Source: QHBQ01 sp038230695 | GTDB lineage: Bacteria; Chloroflexota; Chloroflexia; QHBQ01 | Length of the DNA: 32,319 bases | Direction of reading: 5' to 3' | NCBI GenBank assembly: GCA_038230695.1 | Contig: JBBRMT010000022.1 | Location: forward strand, 1-32,319 | Shown: positions 1-6,407 of the stretch, piece by piece | Position numbering within the stretch: position 1 is the first letter of the stretch | How the letters are laid out: each line of letters opens with the position of its first letter | Notes under the pieces: model-generated | Seen by the model: the letters and a program-made list of their open reading frames with translations, nothing else | The model's database searches: none | Told to the model about the DNA's origin: nothing | Translations under genes and position numbers: made by a program

Positions 1-2219
1 ATCAGGCCGCCCTTGGTAACAACGATGTCTTCGTTGATGGTCTGGCCGGTGCTGGTGATGACCTGGATGCCGTCGGCGGGGGTGCGCGGATACATCAGCG
101 CGATGCTGCGGGCATAGGTGCGATACTTGCCGATTGGCACCGCTACGCGATAGACACCGTTCTCGTTGCTGTCGAGCCAACCGTAGCTGAGGCCGCCGCC
201 TAGCGGGCGCGACCATACATCTACACCCTGTACCGGCTGGTGGCTGGCGCTGTCCACGATGTGGCCGGTAATCAGGCCGCCCTCGGTCATGTGCAAGTCG
301 GCGGTAACGGCGCTGCCCACCGTGACGGGGACGGGATTGCCGGGGTAGGCAGTGCGCGGATAGAAGGCATCGAAGTTCTGCGCGTAGACCTTCCAGGGGC
401 CAGCGGGAACCAGAATGCGATAGTAGCCCTGCGCGTCGCTCATCGGCCATGCCTGATAGCTGTGGCCCTCGTCGAGGCTAGCTGCCCACACGCGCGAGAG
501 CGGGATGGGTTGGCCACTGATCGCGTCGGTGATGCGGCCCTGGATGACTCCGCCCTGGGCCAGGCTGAAGTTGGCTCCGGTGATCACCTGGCCGACGGTC
601 AGGGTAATCGGGTTGCCAGTATACGGCGTGGTGGGATAGTCGAGGTAGACGTTGCGGGCGCGTAGCAGCAGCGTGCCAGTGGGAACGACGATGCTGTAGT
701 TGCCGTTGCTGTCGGTGCGCGGCCAGCCGTAGTTGTGCGCCCAGACCGGATCCTGGTCGCTGCCGGGGTAGGTAGCCCATACGCGGCTGCAGGCTAGCGG
801 CTGGTTGGTGCTAGCATCGGTGACCGTACCCTGGATGGTGCCGCCCTTATTCAGCATGATATTGGCGTTGGTGATAACCTGGCCGACGGTCACAGTGAAG
901 GGGTTACTGCTGGCTGCGCCACGTGGGTAGGTGTCGCTGAACTTATGGGCAAAGGCGGAGTAGGTGCCAGCGGGGACGATAATCTGGTAGTTGCCGTTGC
1001 TGTCGGAGCGGAAGCTGCCGAAGCCGCGACTGATGGGGTTGGTTCGCGCCCACGCGCTGGCCCCGCTGATTGGCAAGCTGGTCGCGCTATCGCTAATCGT
1101 GCCGCCGATGCTCGCGCCCTTGCTCAGGGTGAAGCTGGCGGTGATGGTCACGCTGTCGGTGACGGTGATGACTCCGTAGTGGGTGAGGGGATAAAGCTGG
1201 CTGGGATTGTAGGCCGCCAGATAGTAGGTGCCAGCGGGAGCGGGCAGATTGTAGCTGCCGTCGGCGGCAGTGGTGGTAGTGAAGTGGACAGTCGAGGTGA
1301 AACATTCGGTAGTGACCTGATGGGCAATGATCAGGGTGCCGCTAATCGGGTTGCCGCTTACGCTGTCGGTGGTCAGGCCAGTGATGGCGCCAGCGGTGAT
1401 CTGGTTATGCTCAGTTGCTGCTGCAGGTGCGCTGATTGGCTGCGCGGTGTAGCCAGCCAGTCCGCTGAAGCCGCTGTCGTCAAGGACAGCATCAGCGCCT
1501 TCGGGCGGGGCTTGCGGTTCGTCCTGGCTGGTATCCGCCACGCTAACATCGCCGTTGTTCTCCGGGTTGGAAGCAACCGAGGAGTAGAGGATGCGGCTGA
1601 GTTGGGCGCGAGTAACAAATGCGTTGGGCTGGAAGCTGCCATCAGGGTAGCCGCTGACCACATCACTGCCTGCTGCCGCCTCGATGAACTGGTAGGCCCA
1701 ATAGCTGCTCGGCACGTCGGTGAAATCCGGCGTTGGCGGAGTCTGCCCGCTCCAGCCGTTGGCCCGTACCATGATCACGGAAATCTGGGCGCGGGTGATG
1801 GGGGCGTTGGGGTGGAAGGCGCCATCACCAAAGCCACTGATTGCGCCGTGTGCGTAGGCGGTTTCGATGAACTGGTAGAAGATGTTACTCGACGATACGT
1901 CGCTGAAGGTGGGGGTGGGTGGGTTCTGCAACGCCCAGCCATTGAGTAGCACCACGATTTTGGCGAACTGCTCACGGGTGGACGGCGCGTTCGGGTTGAA
2001 GTGGGTCGCATCGGTGCCATTGACGGTGCCAGTGCAGTAGAGGTACTGAATAGCGCCAAAGGCCCAGTGGTTGGCGGGTACATCGCTGAAGTTGAAGTTA
2101 CAGTTGCCGTTGCTGGCCGAAGCTGCGCCGGGCTGGCTGAAGCCCAGTAGACTGATAGTGACGATGGCGGTCAATAGCGTTGCCGCCAGCCGCCGGGTCT
2201 TGTGGGTAACGGGTTGCAT
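1..2219 (-). CDS. Secreted SLH-domain protein with carboxypeptidase-regulatory-like repeats (C-terminus cut by window edge)
   Basis: The frame is open for 738 codons from ATG 2219 to the left edge, and an AAGGAGGAG ribosome site lies at 2227-2235. Residues 1-35 form a signal peptide (Arg/Lys-rich start, hydrophobic core, AASA cleavage region). Three S-layer homology domains follow at about 41-96, 103-156 and 164-215, each with FSDV/FTDV and a TRxQ motif. After an acidic linker, five repeats of about 95 residues begin near 277. Each opens with GG.I.G.(I/V).D, contains SNGNY-like and VPAG/VPTG motifs, and ends in TVGQVIT-like strands; a sixth is cut. This matches carboxypeptidase-regulatory-like or Cna-B-like beta-sandwich domains. 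The likely role is a surface-anchored structural or adhesive protein; no catalytic domain is visible. SLH domains usually bind pyruvylated cell-wall polymers. The ligand is unknown. Confidence 0.9.
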   Translation of the reverse strand, partial: MQPVTHKTRRLAATLLTAIVTISLLGFSQPGAASASNGNCNFNFSDVPANHWAFGAIQYLYCTGTVNGTDATHFNPNAPSTREQFAKIVVLLNGWALQNPPTPTFSDVSSSNIFYQFIETAYAHGAISGFGDGAFHPNAPITRAQISVIMVRANGWSGQTPPTPDFTDVPSSYWAYQFIEAAAGSDVVSGYPDGSFQPNAFVTRAQLSRILYSSVASNPENNGDVSVADTSQDEPQAPPEGADAVLDDSGFSGLAGYTAQPISAPAAATEHNQITAGAITGLTTDSVSGNPISGTLIIAHQVTTECFTSTVHFTTTTAADGSYNLPAPAGTYYLAAYNPSQLYPLTHYGVITVTDSVTITASFTLSKGASIGGTISDSATSLPISGASAWARTNPISRGFGSFRSDSNGNYQIIVPAGTYSAFAHKFSDTYPRGAASSNPFTVTVGQVITNANIMLNKGGTIQGTVTDASTNQPLACSRVWATYPGSDQDPVWAHNYGWPRTDSNGNYSIVVPTGTLLLRARNVYLDYPTTPYTGNPITLTVGQVITGANFSLAQGGVIQGRITDAISGQPIPLSRVWAASLDEGHSYQAWPMSDAQGYYRILVPAGPWKVYAQNFDAFYPRTAYPGNPVPVTVGSAVTADLHMTEGGLITGHIVDSASHQPVQGVDVWSRPLGGGLSYGWLDSNENGVYRVAVPIGKYRTYARSIALMYPRTPADGIQVITSTGQTINEDIVVTKGGL

Positions 2220-2338
2220 GGAAATGCTCCTCCTTGTTATTGTGTAGCTAATCCTATTCTCGCTGGTCACTTGCCGAGTGCACTCCGGAGATGACACTGC
2301 TCTCATCTTATCGCTACTCTGTTATAGCTAAATTAAGC

Positions 2339-2378
2339 TAATGTAAATCTAATGTAAGGTAATGTAATGCTTATGTAA
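2339..2378 (-). promoter_or_regulatory. Four helically phased TTACA direct repeats (candidate response-regulator box)
   Basis: On the minus strand TTACA occurs four times (plus-strand TGTAA at 2342-2346, 2353-2357, 2363-2367 and 2374-2378). The spacings are 11, 10 and 11 bp, so all copies face one side of the helix. Architecture and hexamer (NTTACA, 4-5 bp spacers) resemble the TT(A/C/T)ACA repeats bound by B. subtilis PhoP and, more loosely, other OmpR/PhoB-family boxes. The box lies about 20 bp upstream of the -35 of the VOC promoter and about 120 bp upstream of the divergent SLH gene, so it could serve either. The regulator is not identified. Confidence 0.55.
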
Positions 2379-2397
2379 AATTGCTACTGCCCGCCCA

Positions 2398-2426
2398 TTG
2401 CATTTTCGGAACATTTGTGCTACAAT
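2398..2426 (+). promoter_or_regulatory. Sigma70-type promoter for the VOC gene pair
   Basis: TTGCAT (2398-2403), a 17-bp spacer, then TACAAT (2421-2426) preceded by an extended -10 TGC. It lies 67 bp upstream of the first VOC start codon and just downstream of the phased TTACA repeats. Confidence 0.65.
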
Positions 2427-2493
2427 GATGCCAGCAGCGCACCAAATGTGGGTGCGTGCCTGGAGTAAACGTTGAGACAAAAAGGAGAAATCT

Positions 2494-2910
2494 ATGGAAT
2501 ACACCTCGACTCGGCTGCTGGTGAACGACTTCCCGGCGTGCTTCCGCTTCTACCGTGACGTGATGGGCTTCAACCCCAGCGAGGGCAAGGAGGAGGATGT
2601 CTACGCCTACTTCGAGACTGGGGCGACCGCCATCGAACTGTTCGGAAAGATATACATGGCCGACGTGGTCGGACGTGCCGATGCACCTGCCACAAGTAAT
2701 GCCCAGGACGGGGGGATGCTGTCCTTCAAGGTGGATAGCGTAGACGAAACCTGCCAGCAACTGCAGGGCAAGGGCGTAACCCTAGTAACCGAGCCAACTG
2801 ACCGCGCCGACTGGGGGGTACGGGTGGCCCACTTCCGCGACCCCGATGGCAACCTGCTGGAGATATTCCAGAGCCTGAACGTGCAGCCCGACCAGAGTCA
2901 GACAGCGTAA
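2494..2910 (+). CDS. VOC-superfamily (glyoxalase/bleomycin-resistance fold) protein 1
   Basis: This 138-residue protein has the single-domain VOC layout: an opening strand with LLVND, an FYRDVMGF helix, and near the C-terminus the family hallmark HFRDPDGNLLEI. That last segment contributes His and Glu at usual metal-ligand positions. The His common in the first strand of glyoxalase I (H..L.V.D) is replaced here by TRLLVND, so metal binding and catalysis are uncertain. An AAAAGGAG ribosome site precedes the ATG. It is the first gene of a two-gene unit with its paralogue at 2930, followed by a terminator at 3360. The substrate cannot be told: glyoxalase, dioxygenase, or drug-binding or resistance protein are all possible. 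Fold assignment is firm, function is not. Confidence 0.85.
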   Translation: MEYTSTRLLVNDFPACFRFYRDVMGFNPSEGKEEDVYAYFETGATAIELFGKIYMADVVGRADAPATSNAQDGGMLSFKVDSVDETCQQLQGKGVTLVTEPTDRADWGVRVAHFRDPDGNLLEIFQSLNVQPDQSQTA

Positions 2911-2929
2911 AGAAAGGAGCAAGGATGCT

Positions 2930-3328
2930 ATGAAATACATCTCCACCCGGCTGCTGGTGAACGACCTCCCCGCCTGCTTCCGTTTCTATCGTGATGTGAT
3001 GGGCTTCACCTGTAAAAACGGTGATGAGAACAGCGAGTACGCCAGCTTCGCCACCGGCCCCACCGACATCGCGCTATACCGCCGCCAAAGCATGGCGACG
3101 GCACTTGGTGAGGCAGAAGCGCCCGCCAACCCCACGTACCAGCCCCAGGCGCTGCTGTGCTTCGAGGTAGATAATGTGGACGAAACTTATCGGCTGCTAA
3201 TGGCGCAGGGTATAGAGTGCGCCGCTGGAGTGACCAACCATCCGGATTGGGGGATGCGTACCGCCCACTTCCGCGACCCCGACGGCAACCTGGTCGAGAT
3301 ATACAGCGATCTTCCAGCCGCATCCTAA
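2930..3328 (+). CDS. VOC-superfamily protein 2 (tandem paralogue)
   Basis: This 132-residue protein is clearly paralogous to its upstream neighbour: both begin with nearly the same ISTRLLVND and PACFRFYRDVMGF segments and end with HFRDPDGNL(L/V)EI. The middle differs strongly, as expected if a duplicated gene diverged in ligand specificity. As in the paralogue, the first-strand metal-ligand His is absent. The start is ATG 2930 behind an AAAGGAG-type site, 19 bp after the upstream stop, so the two are co-transcribed. A strong intrinsic terminator follows 31 bp after the stop. VOC proteins often act as homodimers; a heterodimer of the two products is conceivable but is inference only. Confidence 0.84.
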   Translation: MKYISTRLLVNDLPACFRFYRDVMGFTCKNGDENSEYASFATGPTDIALYRRQSMATALGEAEAPANPTYQPQALLCFEVDNVDETYRLLMAQGIECAAGVTNHPDWGMRTAHFRDPDGNLVEIYSDLPAAS

Positions 3329-3359
3329 ACCGGTGAGAGCCAGAGACGAACAATACAAT

Positions 3360-3384
3360 AGCCCCCAACCACCGGGGGCTTTTT
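3360..3384 (+). terminator. Intrinsic terminator after the VOC pair
   Basis: A perfect 7-bp stem, AGCCCCC (3360-3366) with GGGGGCT (3374-3380), a 7-nt loop, and a T run to 3384. It closes the VOC unit immediately before the cofC promoter. Confidence 0.85.
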
Positions 3385-3391
3385 GCCGATC

Positions 3392-3400
3392 TGGTATAAT
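3392..3400 (+). promoter_or_regulatory. Extended -10 promoter for cofC
   Basis: TGG followed by a consensus TATAAT at 3395-3400. No good -35 is seen at the right distance because that stretch is the preceding terminator stem. Predicted transcription starts near 3407, about 30 nt before the chosen cofC start. Confidence 0.55.
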
Positions 3401-3437
3401 TCAGGCAATAAGCTAGCATCACATCGCGGAGATGCCA

Positions 3438-4127
3438 ATGTGCAGCGAGGCAACCGGCATGAGACAGGAACAGCAGGTAGAATCTACAATCTACAATCTA
3501 CAATCTACAATCCCAACCCAGCTGGTGGCCGTCGTGCCGGTCAAGGAGTTGGAGCAGGCCAAGAGCAGGCTGGGCGAGGCGCTCGACCCAGAGGAGCGAG
3601 TGGCGCTGGCTGCCAGTATGCTGCGCCGCACCCTGCGGGTAGTCACCGAGGCCGGGGTAGTGACTAGCCTGGCGGTAGTTACCCCTGATGATGCCGTGTT
3701 CGCCATCGCCTGCGAGATGGGGGTGGCCGCCATCCGGCAATATGCTGGCGACCTGAACGCCGCACTGGAATTGGGCCGCGAGTGGGCAGCGCAGCAACAC
3801 GCCGACGCGCTGCTGGTTCTGCCCGCCGACCTGCCCTTGCTCTGCCCCGAAGACATCATCGCTCTGCGCGATATGTCAACGCGGTCATCGGTGGTGATCG
3901 CCCCCGACTGGAGCGGCAGCGGCACCAACGCGCTACTGCTACGCCCACCGTCCGCAATCGGCTTCCGCTTCGGCCCTGGCAGTTATCAGATGCATGAGGC
4001 TGCGGCGATAGCGGCGGGTGTGCCACTCTTTACCTATCGCTCACCACGCACCGAGCGCGATCTGGATACGCCGCCGGATATGGAGGCAGTAGGTGCGGCC
4101 AACCAGCGGATTTGTGACAGCGGATGA
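3438..4127 (+). CDS. cofC: CofC/FbiD-type guanylyltransferase of F420 biosynthesis
   Basis: CofC/FbiD couples GTP to 2-phospho-L-lactate or phosphoenolpyruvate, giving the activated side-chain donor for F420-0. Family marks are VPVKELEQAKSRL at the true domain start, LPADLPLL in the nucleotide-binding core, GTNALLL, and FGPGSYQMH. ATG 3438 is chosen because GCGGAG lies 6 nt upstream; ATG 3432 (no spacing) and 3459 are alternatives. Any of these puts four copies of a 7-bp repeat (3481-3508) inside the N-terminus, ahead of the conserved domain, so a non-ATG start closer to VAVVPVK cannot be excluded. The last residues (NQRICDSG) and the stop are encoded by a 41-bp dispersed repeat. The bacterial substrate (PEP or phospholactate) cannot be told from sequence. 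cofE lies 2.3 kb downstream. Confidence 0.9.
   Translation: MCSEATGMRQEQQVESTIYNLQSTIPTQLVAVVPVKELEQAKSRLGEALDPEERVALAASMLRRTLRVVTEAGVVTSLAVVTPDDAVFAIACEMGVAAIRQYAGDLNAALELGREWAAQQHADALLVLPADLPLLCPEDIIALRDMSTRSSVVIAPDWSGSGTNALLLRPPSAIGFRFGPGSYQMHEAAAIAAGVPLFTYRSPRTERDLDTPPDMEAVGAANQRICDSG
3481..3508. repeat. Heptamer tandem array, unit AATCTAC x4
   Basis: Four exact copies of AATCTAC (reverse complement GTAGATT) with a partial fifth, inside the 5' end of the cofC reading frame. The same unit, inverted, recurs at 13601-13628. This is the only one of the nine arrays near a gene start. Confidence 0.9.
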
Positions 4128-4140
4128 AGCGGATTTGGGG
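4099..4140 (+). repeat. 41-bp dispersed repeat, copy A (overlaps the cofC 3' end)
   Basis: The unit reads CCA(G/A)CCA, GCGGATTTGG, GAA, GCGGATGAA, GCGGATTTGG, GS, so GCGGAT occurs three times per unit. Copy A carries TGTGAC in place of TGGGA and supplies the final eight codons and the stop of cofC. Confidence 0.85.
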
Positions 4141-4169
4141 TTGGTGCCGCGCCATTGCTGGGGAAGCGG

Positions 4170-4210
4170 CCAGCCAGCGGATTTGGCAAGCGGATGAAGC
4201 GGATTTGGGG
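4170..4210 (+). repeat. 41-bp dispersed repeat, copy B
   Basis: Near-identical to copies C and D (GGCAAG instead of GGGAAG in the centre) and in the same orientation as copy A, 29 bp after it. It lies just upstream of the promoter of the GxxExxY gene. Confidence 0.88.
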
Positions 4211-4237
4211 TAGTGACTGTGCGCGTTTACTCATTGC

Positions 4238-4266
4238 TTGGGCATGACGACAAGTTATGCTAAAAT
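4238..4266 (+). promoter_or_regulatory. Promoter of the GxxExxY gene
   Basis: TTGGGC (4238-4243), a 17-bp spacer, and TAAAAT (4261-4266) with an extended TGC. It sits between repeat copy B and the gene, so the repeat-bounded unit carries its own promoter. Confidence 0.5.
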
Positions 4267-4310
4267 GCTTTTGTCAACAGACGCTAACTCGTTAGAATAA
4301 GGAGATTGCT

Positions 4311-4757
4311 ATGGCGCTGGATGAAAGCCTGCCTCATCAGGATATTACCTACAATATTATCGGCGCGGCGATGAAGGTTCATACCACACTGCGCTCTGGC
4401 TTGCGCGAGGTACTTTATCAGAACGCGCTGGAGATAGAGTTCACCAACTTGGGTATCAGGTTTACCCGCGAGTATCCAGTCGAGGTGTATTACGAGGGGC
4501 AGCCGAGTGGCCTCTACTTCCTGGATTTCCTGGTTGAAGAAACGGTGGTCGTTGAGCTAAAGGCCATAGTCCGAGGCATGGATAACCGTGAGCTGGCACA
4601 ATGCCTGCGCTATATGCAACTTACTGGCGCACCGCTCGGCCTGCTAATCAACTTCGGGGTACGCCATCTGGACTGGCAGCGCATCTTGCCGCCGAAAAGC
4701 TGGGGCCGTTACGACCCAAATGACGACCTCTGGCTGAGAGACAAGGGCTATCGCTAA
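4311..4757 (+). CDS. GxxExxY family protein (PD-(D/E)XK nuclease-like)
   Basis: This 148-residue protein matches the small GxxExxY family (TIGR04256, PDDEXK_3). The signature is G30, E33, Y36 (GLREVLY), followed by a PD-(D/E)XK-like core: D72 in YFLDFLV, then E82 and K84 in VVVELKAI. The family is widespread and of unknown cellular role; nuclease activity is inferred from the fold. AAGGAG at 4299-4304 precedes ATG 4311 and a private promoter lies upstream. Two 41-bp repeats lie before it in direct orientation and two after it inverted, enclosing 4099-4924 as a symmetric unit inserted between F420 genes. No neighbour explains its job, and the context suggests a mobile or selfish cassette. Confidence 0.88.
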   Translation: MALDESLPHQDITYNIIGAAMKVHTTLRSGLREVLYQNALEIEFTNLGIRFTREYPVEVYYEGQPSGLYFLDFLVEETVVVELKAIVRGMDNRELAQCLRYMQLTGAPLGLLINFGVRHLDWQRILPPKSWGRYDPNDDLWLRDKGYR

Positions 4758-4817
4758 ACTCTGCTAGCCTCGCCTAACTCAACGCCGACCCAGCCACCAA
4801 TCTTGACGAGCCGCCCA

Positions 4818-4858
4818 GCCCAAATCCGCTTCATCCGCTTCCCAAATCCGCTGGCTGG
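4818..4858 (-). repeat. 41-bp dispersed repeat, copy C (inverted)
   Basis: Reverse complement of copies A and B. It starts 61 bp after the GxxExxY stop. With B it could form a long inverted repeat around the gene. Confidence 0.9.
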
Positions 4859-4883
4859 TCGTCTCTAACCAAATGACCAATCA

Positions 4884-4924
4884 GCCCAAATCCGCTTCAT
4901 CCGTTTCCCAAATCCGCTGGCTGG
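4884..4924 (-). repeat. 41-bp dispersed repeat, copy D (inverted)
   Basis: Matches copy C except one C-to-T change in the centre (CCGTTT for CCGCTT). It ends 15 bp before the AAAGGAG site of the next gene. Confidence 0.9.
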
Positions 4925-4953
4925 CTTCGCCCGCTTGCAAAGGAGCTTTAACC

Positions 4954-5412
4954 ATGTCTGATATTGAACCCTACGTACCCGAAAAATGGATATGGACTGA
5001 GGCCGACTTCGAGCAGATGGGCTGGCACGACTCCCACGTTTACGGCTTTGCCGCCGCCTTTGAAGAAAAGGAGATTATCTTCGATATTGACTACATCTTT
5101 CAGTGGATACACCCAGTACCGCCGAATCGCTTCTTCTCTTTCTGGGTCGCTCCTTGCACATTGGTCTTTGAAAATGTCTCCGATGTACATTTCAATGTCA
5201 ATTATAGCTACCAAGAAGAGAGGGACGGCCATTTGTTTGGCTGGGGAACACCGCAAGAGCTGCAGGATATTGTCCGCACCAAAGAGCAGGTTGATGCTGA
5301 GGGGGCAAAGAGCGGGCTGTACGAAGTTCAATATCTAGGTGTCAAATTTCGTGCAACTGGCTACAAGCAATACGTTCGCAGCCAGCCTAATCTATGGCAG
5401 GCAAAAAATTGA
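4954..5412 (+). CDS. Uncharacterised 152-residue protein, unrecognised family
   Basis: I do not recognise this protein. It is soluble with no signal peptide or transmembrane segment, and rich in aromatic and acidic residues. Notable stretches are WTEADFEQMGWHDS near the N-terminus, an FDIDYIFQWIHP segment, and FFSFWVAPCTLVFENVSDV. These look like alternating beta strands of a small single domain. ATG 4954 is chosen because AAAGGAG lies at 4939-4945 with 8-nt spacing. The longer frame from 4873 would translate repeat copy D and is unlikely. Codon use includes more A/T-ending codons (GAT ATT, TTT GAA) than the flanking F420 genes, hinting at transfer with the adjacent GxxExxY cassette. A small domain of the immunity-protein kind is possible but unsupported. 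Confidence 0.75.
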   Translation: MSDIEPYVPEKWIWTEADFEQMGWHDSHVYGFAAAFEEKEIIFDIDYIFQWIHPVPPNRFFSFWVAPCTLVFENVSDVHFNVNYSYQEERDGHLFGWGTPQELQDIVRTKEQVDAEGAKSGLYEVQYLGVKFRATGYKQYVRSQPNLWQAKN

Positions 5413-5471
5413 CTACCAGCAATGCGGCGGCCTTTCCTTCAGCCGCACCACACCAGAAGGGATAATCAACA

Positions 5472-6407
5472 ATGGGCAAGAATAATGTAACCTTCGGCTT
5501 CACCACCCAGGCGGCCCGCCCCCAGGGCGCGGCTTCAGCAAAGGAAGGCACCGAGTCGTTTCAGGAGTTGATGGCGGGCAACGAGCAGTTCATCGCCGCG
5601 CTCAAGCCGCCATTCGACACCGTATGGGTGGAGGATCACCTGCAATGGGGTGATCGGCCCATGATCGAGTGCTGGACCACGCTCACCTATCTGGCGGCCA
5701 GGTATCCTCACCTCAAGTTTGGCAACATCGTGCTGGGGCAGGGATATCGCAATGTCGCGCTGACCGCCAAGATGGCCGCCACCTTGCAGGCGCTGACCGG
5801 CGGGCGGTTCATCCTCGGCCTGGGCGCGGGCTGGAAGGAGGATGAGTATCGCGCTTACGGCTACGATTACCCCTACACCTCGGTACGCATCGAGCAGCTT
5901 GAGGATGCCTGCCAGATCATCAAGGCGATGTTCACCACCAGCCCGGCCACCTTCCACGGCAAGCATTACAGCATCGAGAACGCCTACTGCGAACCGCGCC
6001 CCGATCCGATGATCCCGCTGCTGATCGGCGCGTCCGGCGAGAAGAAGACGCTGCGCATCGTGGCGCAGTACGCCGACTGGTGGAACATCAACTTCTGCCC
6101 CGCTGAGGAGATGGCCCGCAAGCAGCAGTTCTTGCGGGAACATTGCAAAGCGGTAGGCCGCAACTACGACGAAATCAAGCAGACCTACTACGGCTTCTTG
6201 CAGATCGCCGACGACCCTGCCGAGATACACCATCGCAGTGACCTGCATATGATCGCGGGCAACCCTGAGCAGGTGGCCGCCGAGGTGCAGCAGTTCATCA
6301 ACCTGGGAGCCAGCCACATCATGTTTCGCTTCATCGGCTTCCCCAAGCTGGATGGTCTCACCCGCTTCGTCAACGAGGTGCTGCCCCGATTGGAGTATGG
6401 GCAATGA
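5472..6407 (+). CDS. LLM-class F420-dependent oxidoreductase 1
   Basis: This 311-residue protein has the luciferase-like monooxygenase TIM-barrel pattern of F420-dependent enzymes: WVEDHLQWGDRP (strand 2 region), FGNIVLGQGYRN, the hallmark GGRFILGLGAGWKEDEY, and PLLIGASGEKKTLRIVAQYADWWN near the C-terminal third. Such enzymes transfer hydride between F420H2 and an organic substrate, or use FMN instead. Coupling to cofE (the TGA overlaps the cofE ATG by 4 bp at 6404-6407) argues for F420. The substrate is unknown. The ATG has a weak GAAGGGA site. The gene follows the unrecognised gene after 59 bp without a clear promoter and may be read through from upstream. Confidence 0.88.
   Translation: MGKNNVTFGFTTQAARPQGAASAKEGTESFQELMAGNEQFIAALKPPFDTVWVEDHLQWGDRPMIECWTTLTYLAARYPHLKFGNIVLGQGYRNVALTAKMAATLQALTGGRFILGLGAGWKEDEYRAYGYDYPYTSVRIEQLEDACQIIKAMFTTSPATFHGKHYSIENAYCEPRPDPMIPLLIGASGEKKTLRIVAQYADWWNINFCPAEEMARKQQFLREHCKAVGRNYDEIKQTYYGFLQIADDPAEIHHRSDLHMIAGNPEQVAAEVQQFINLGASHIMFRFIGFPKLDGLTRFVNEVLPRLEYGQ

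Noticed and set aside
240..665. 141-residue plus-strand frame
   Set aside because: Shadow of the beta-sandwich repeats on the opposite strand; its periodic composition mirrors them.
945..1949. 334-residue open frame on the plus strand
   Set aside because: It lies antisense to the SLH/repeat protein, whose frame has a signal peptide, ribosome site and recognisable domains. The plus frame is low-complexity Gly/Ala/Val with no motif.
4873..4953. N-terminal extension of the 152-residue gene
   Set aside because: It would translate repeat copy D and lacks a ribosome site; ATG 4954 has AAAGGAG at proper spacing.
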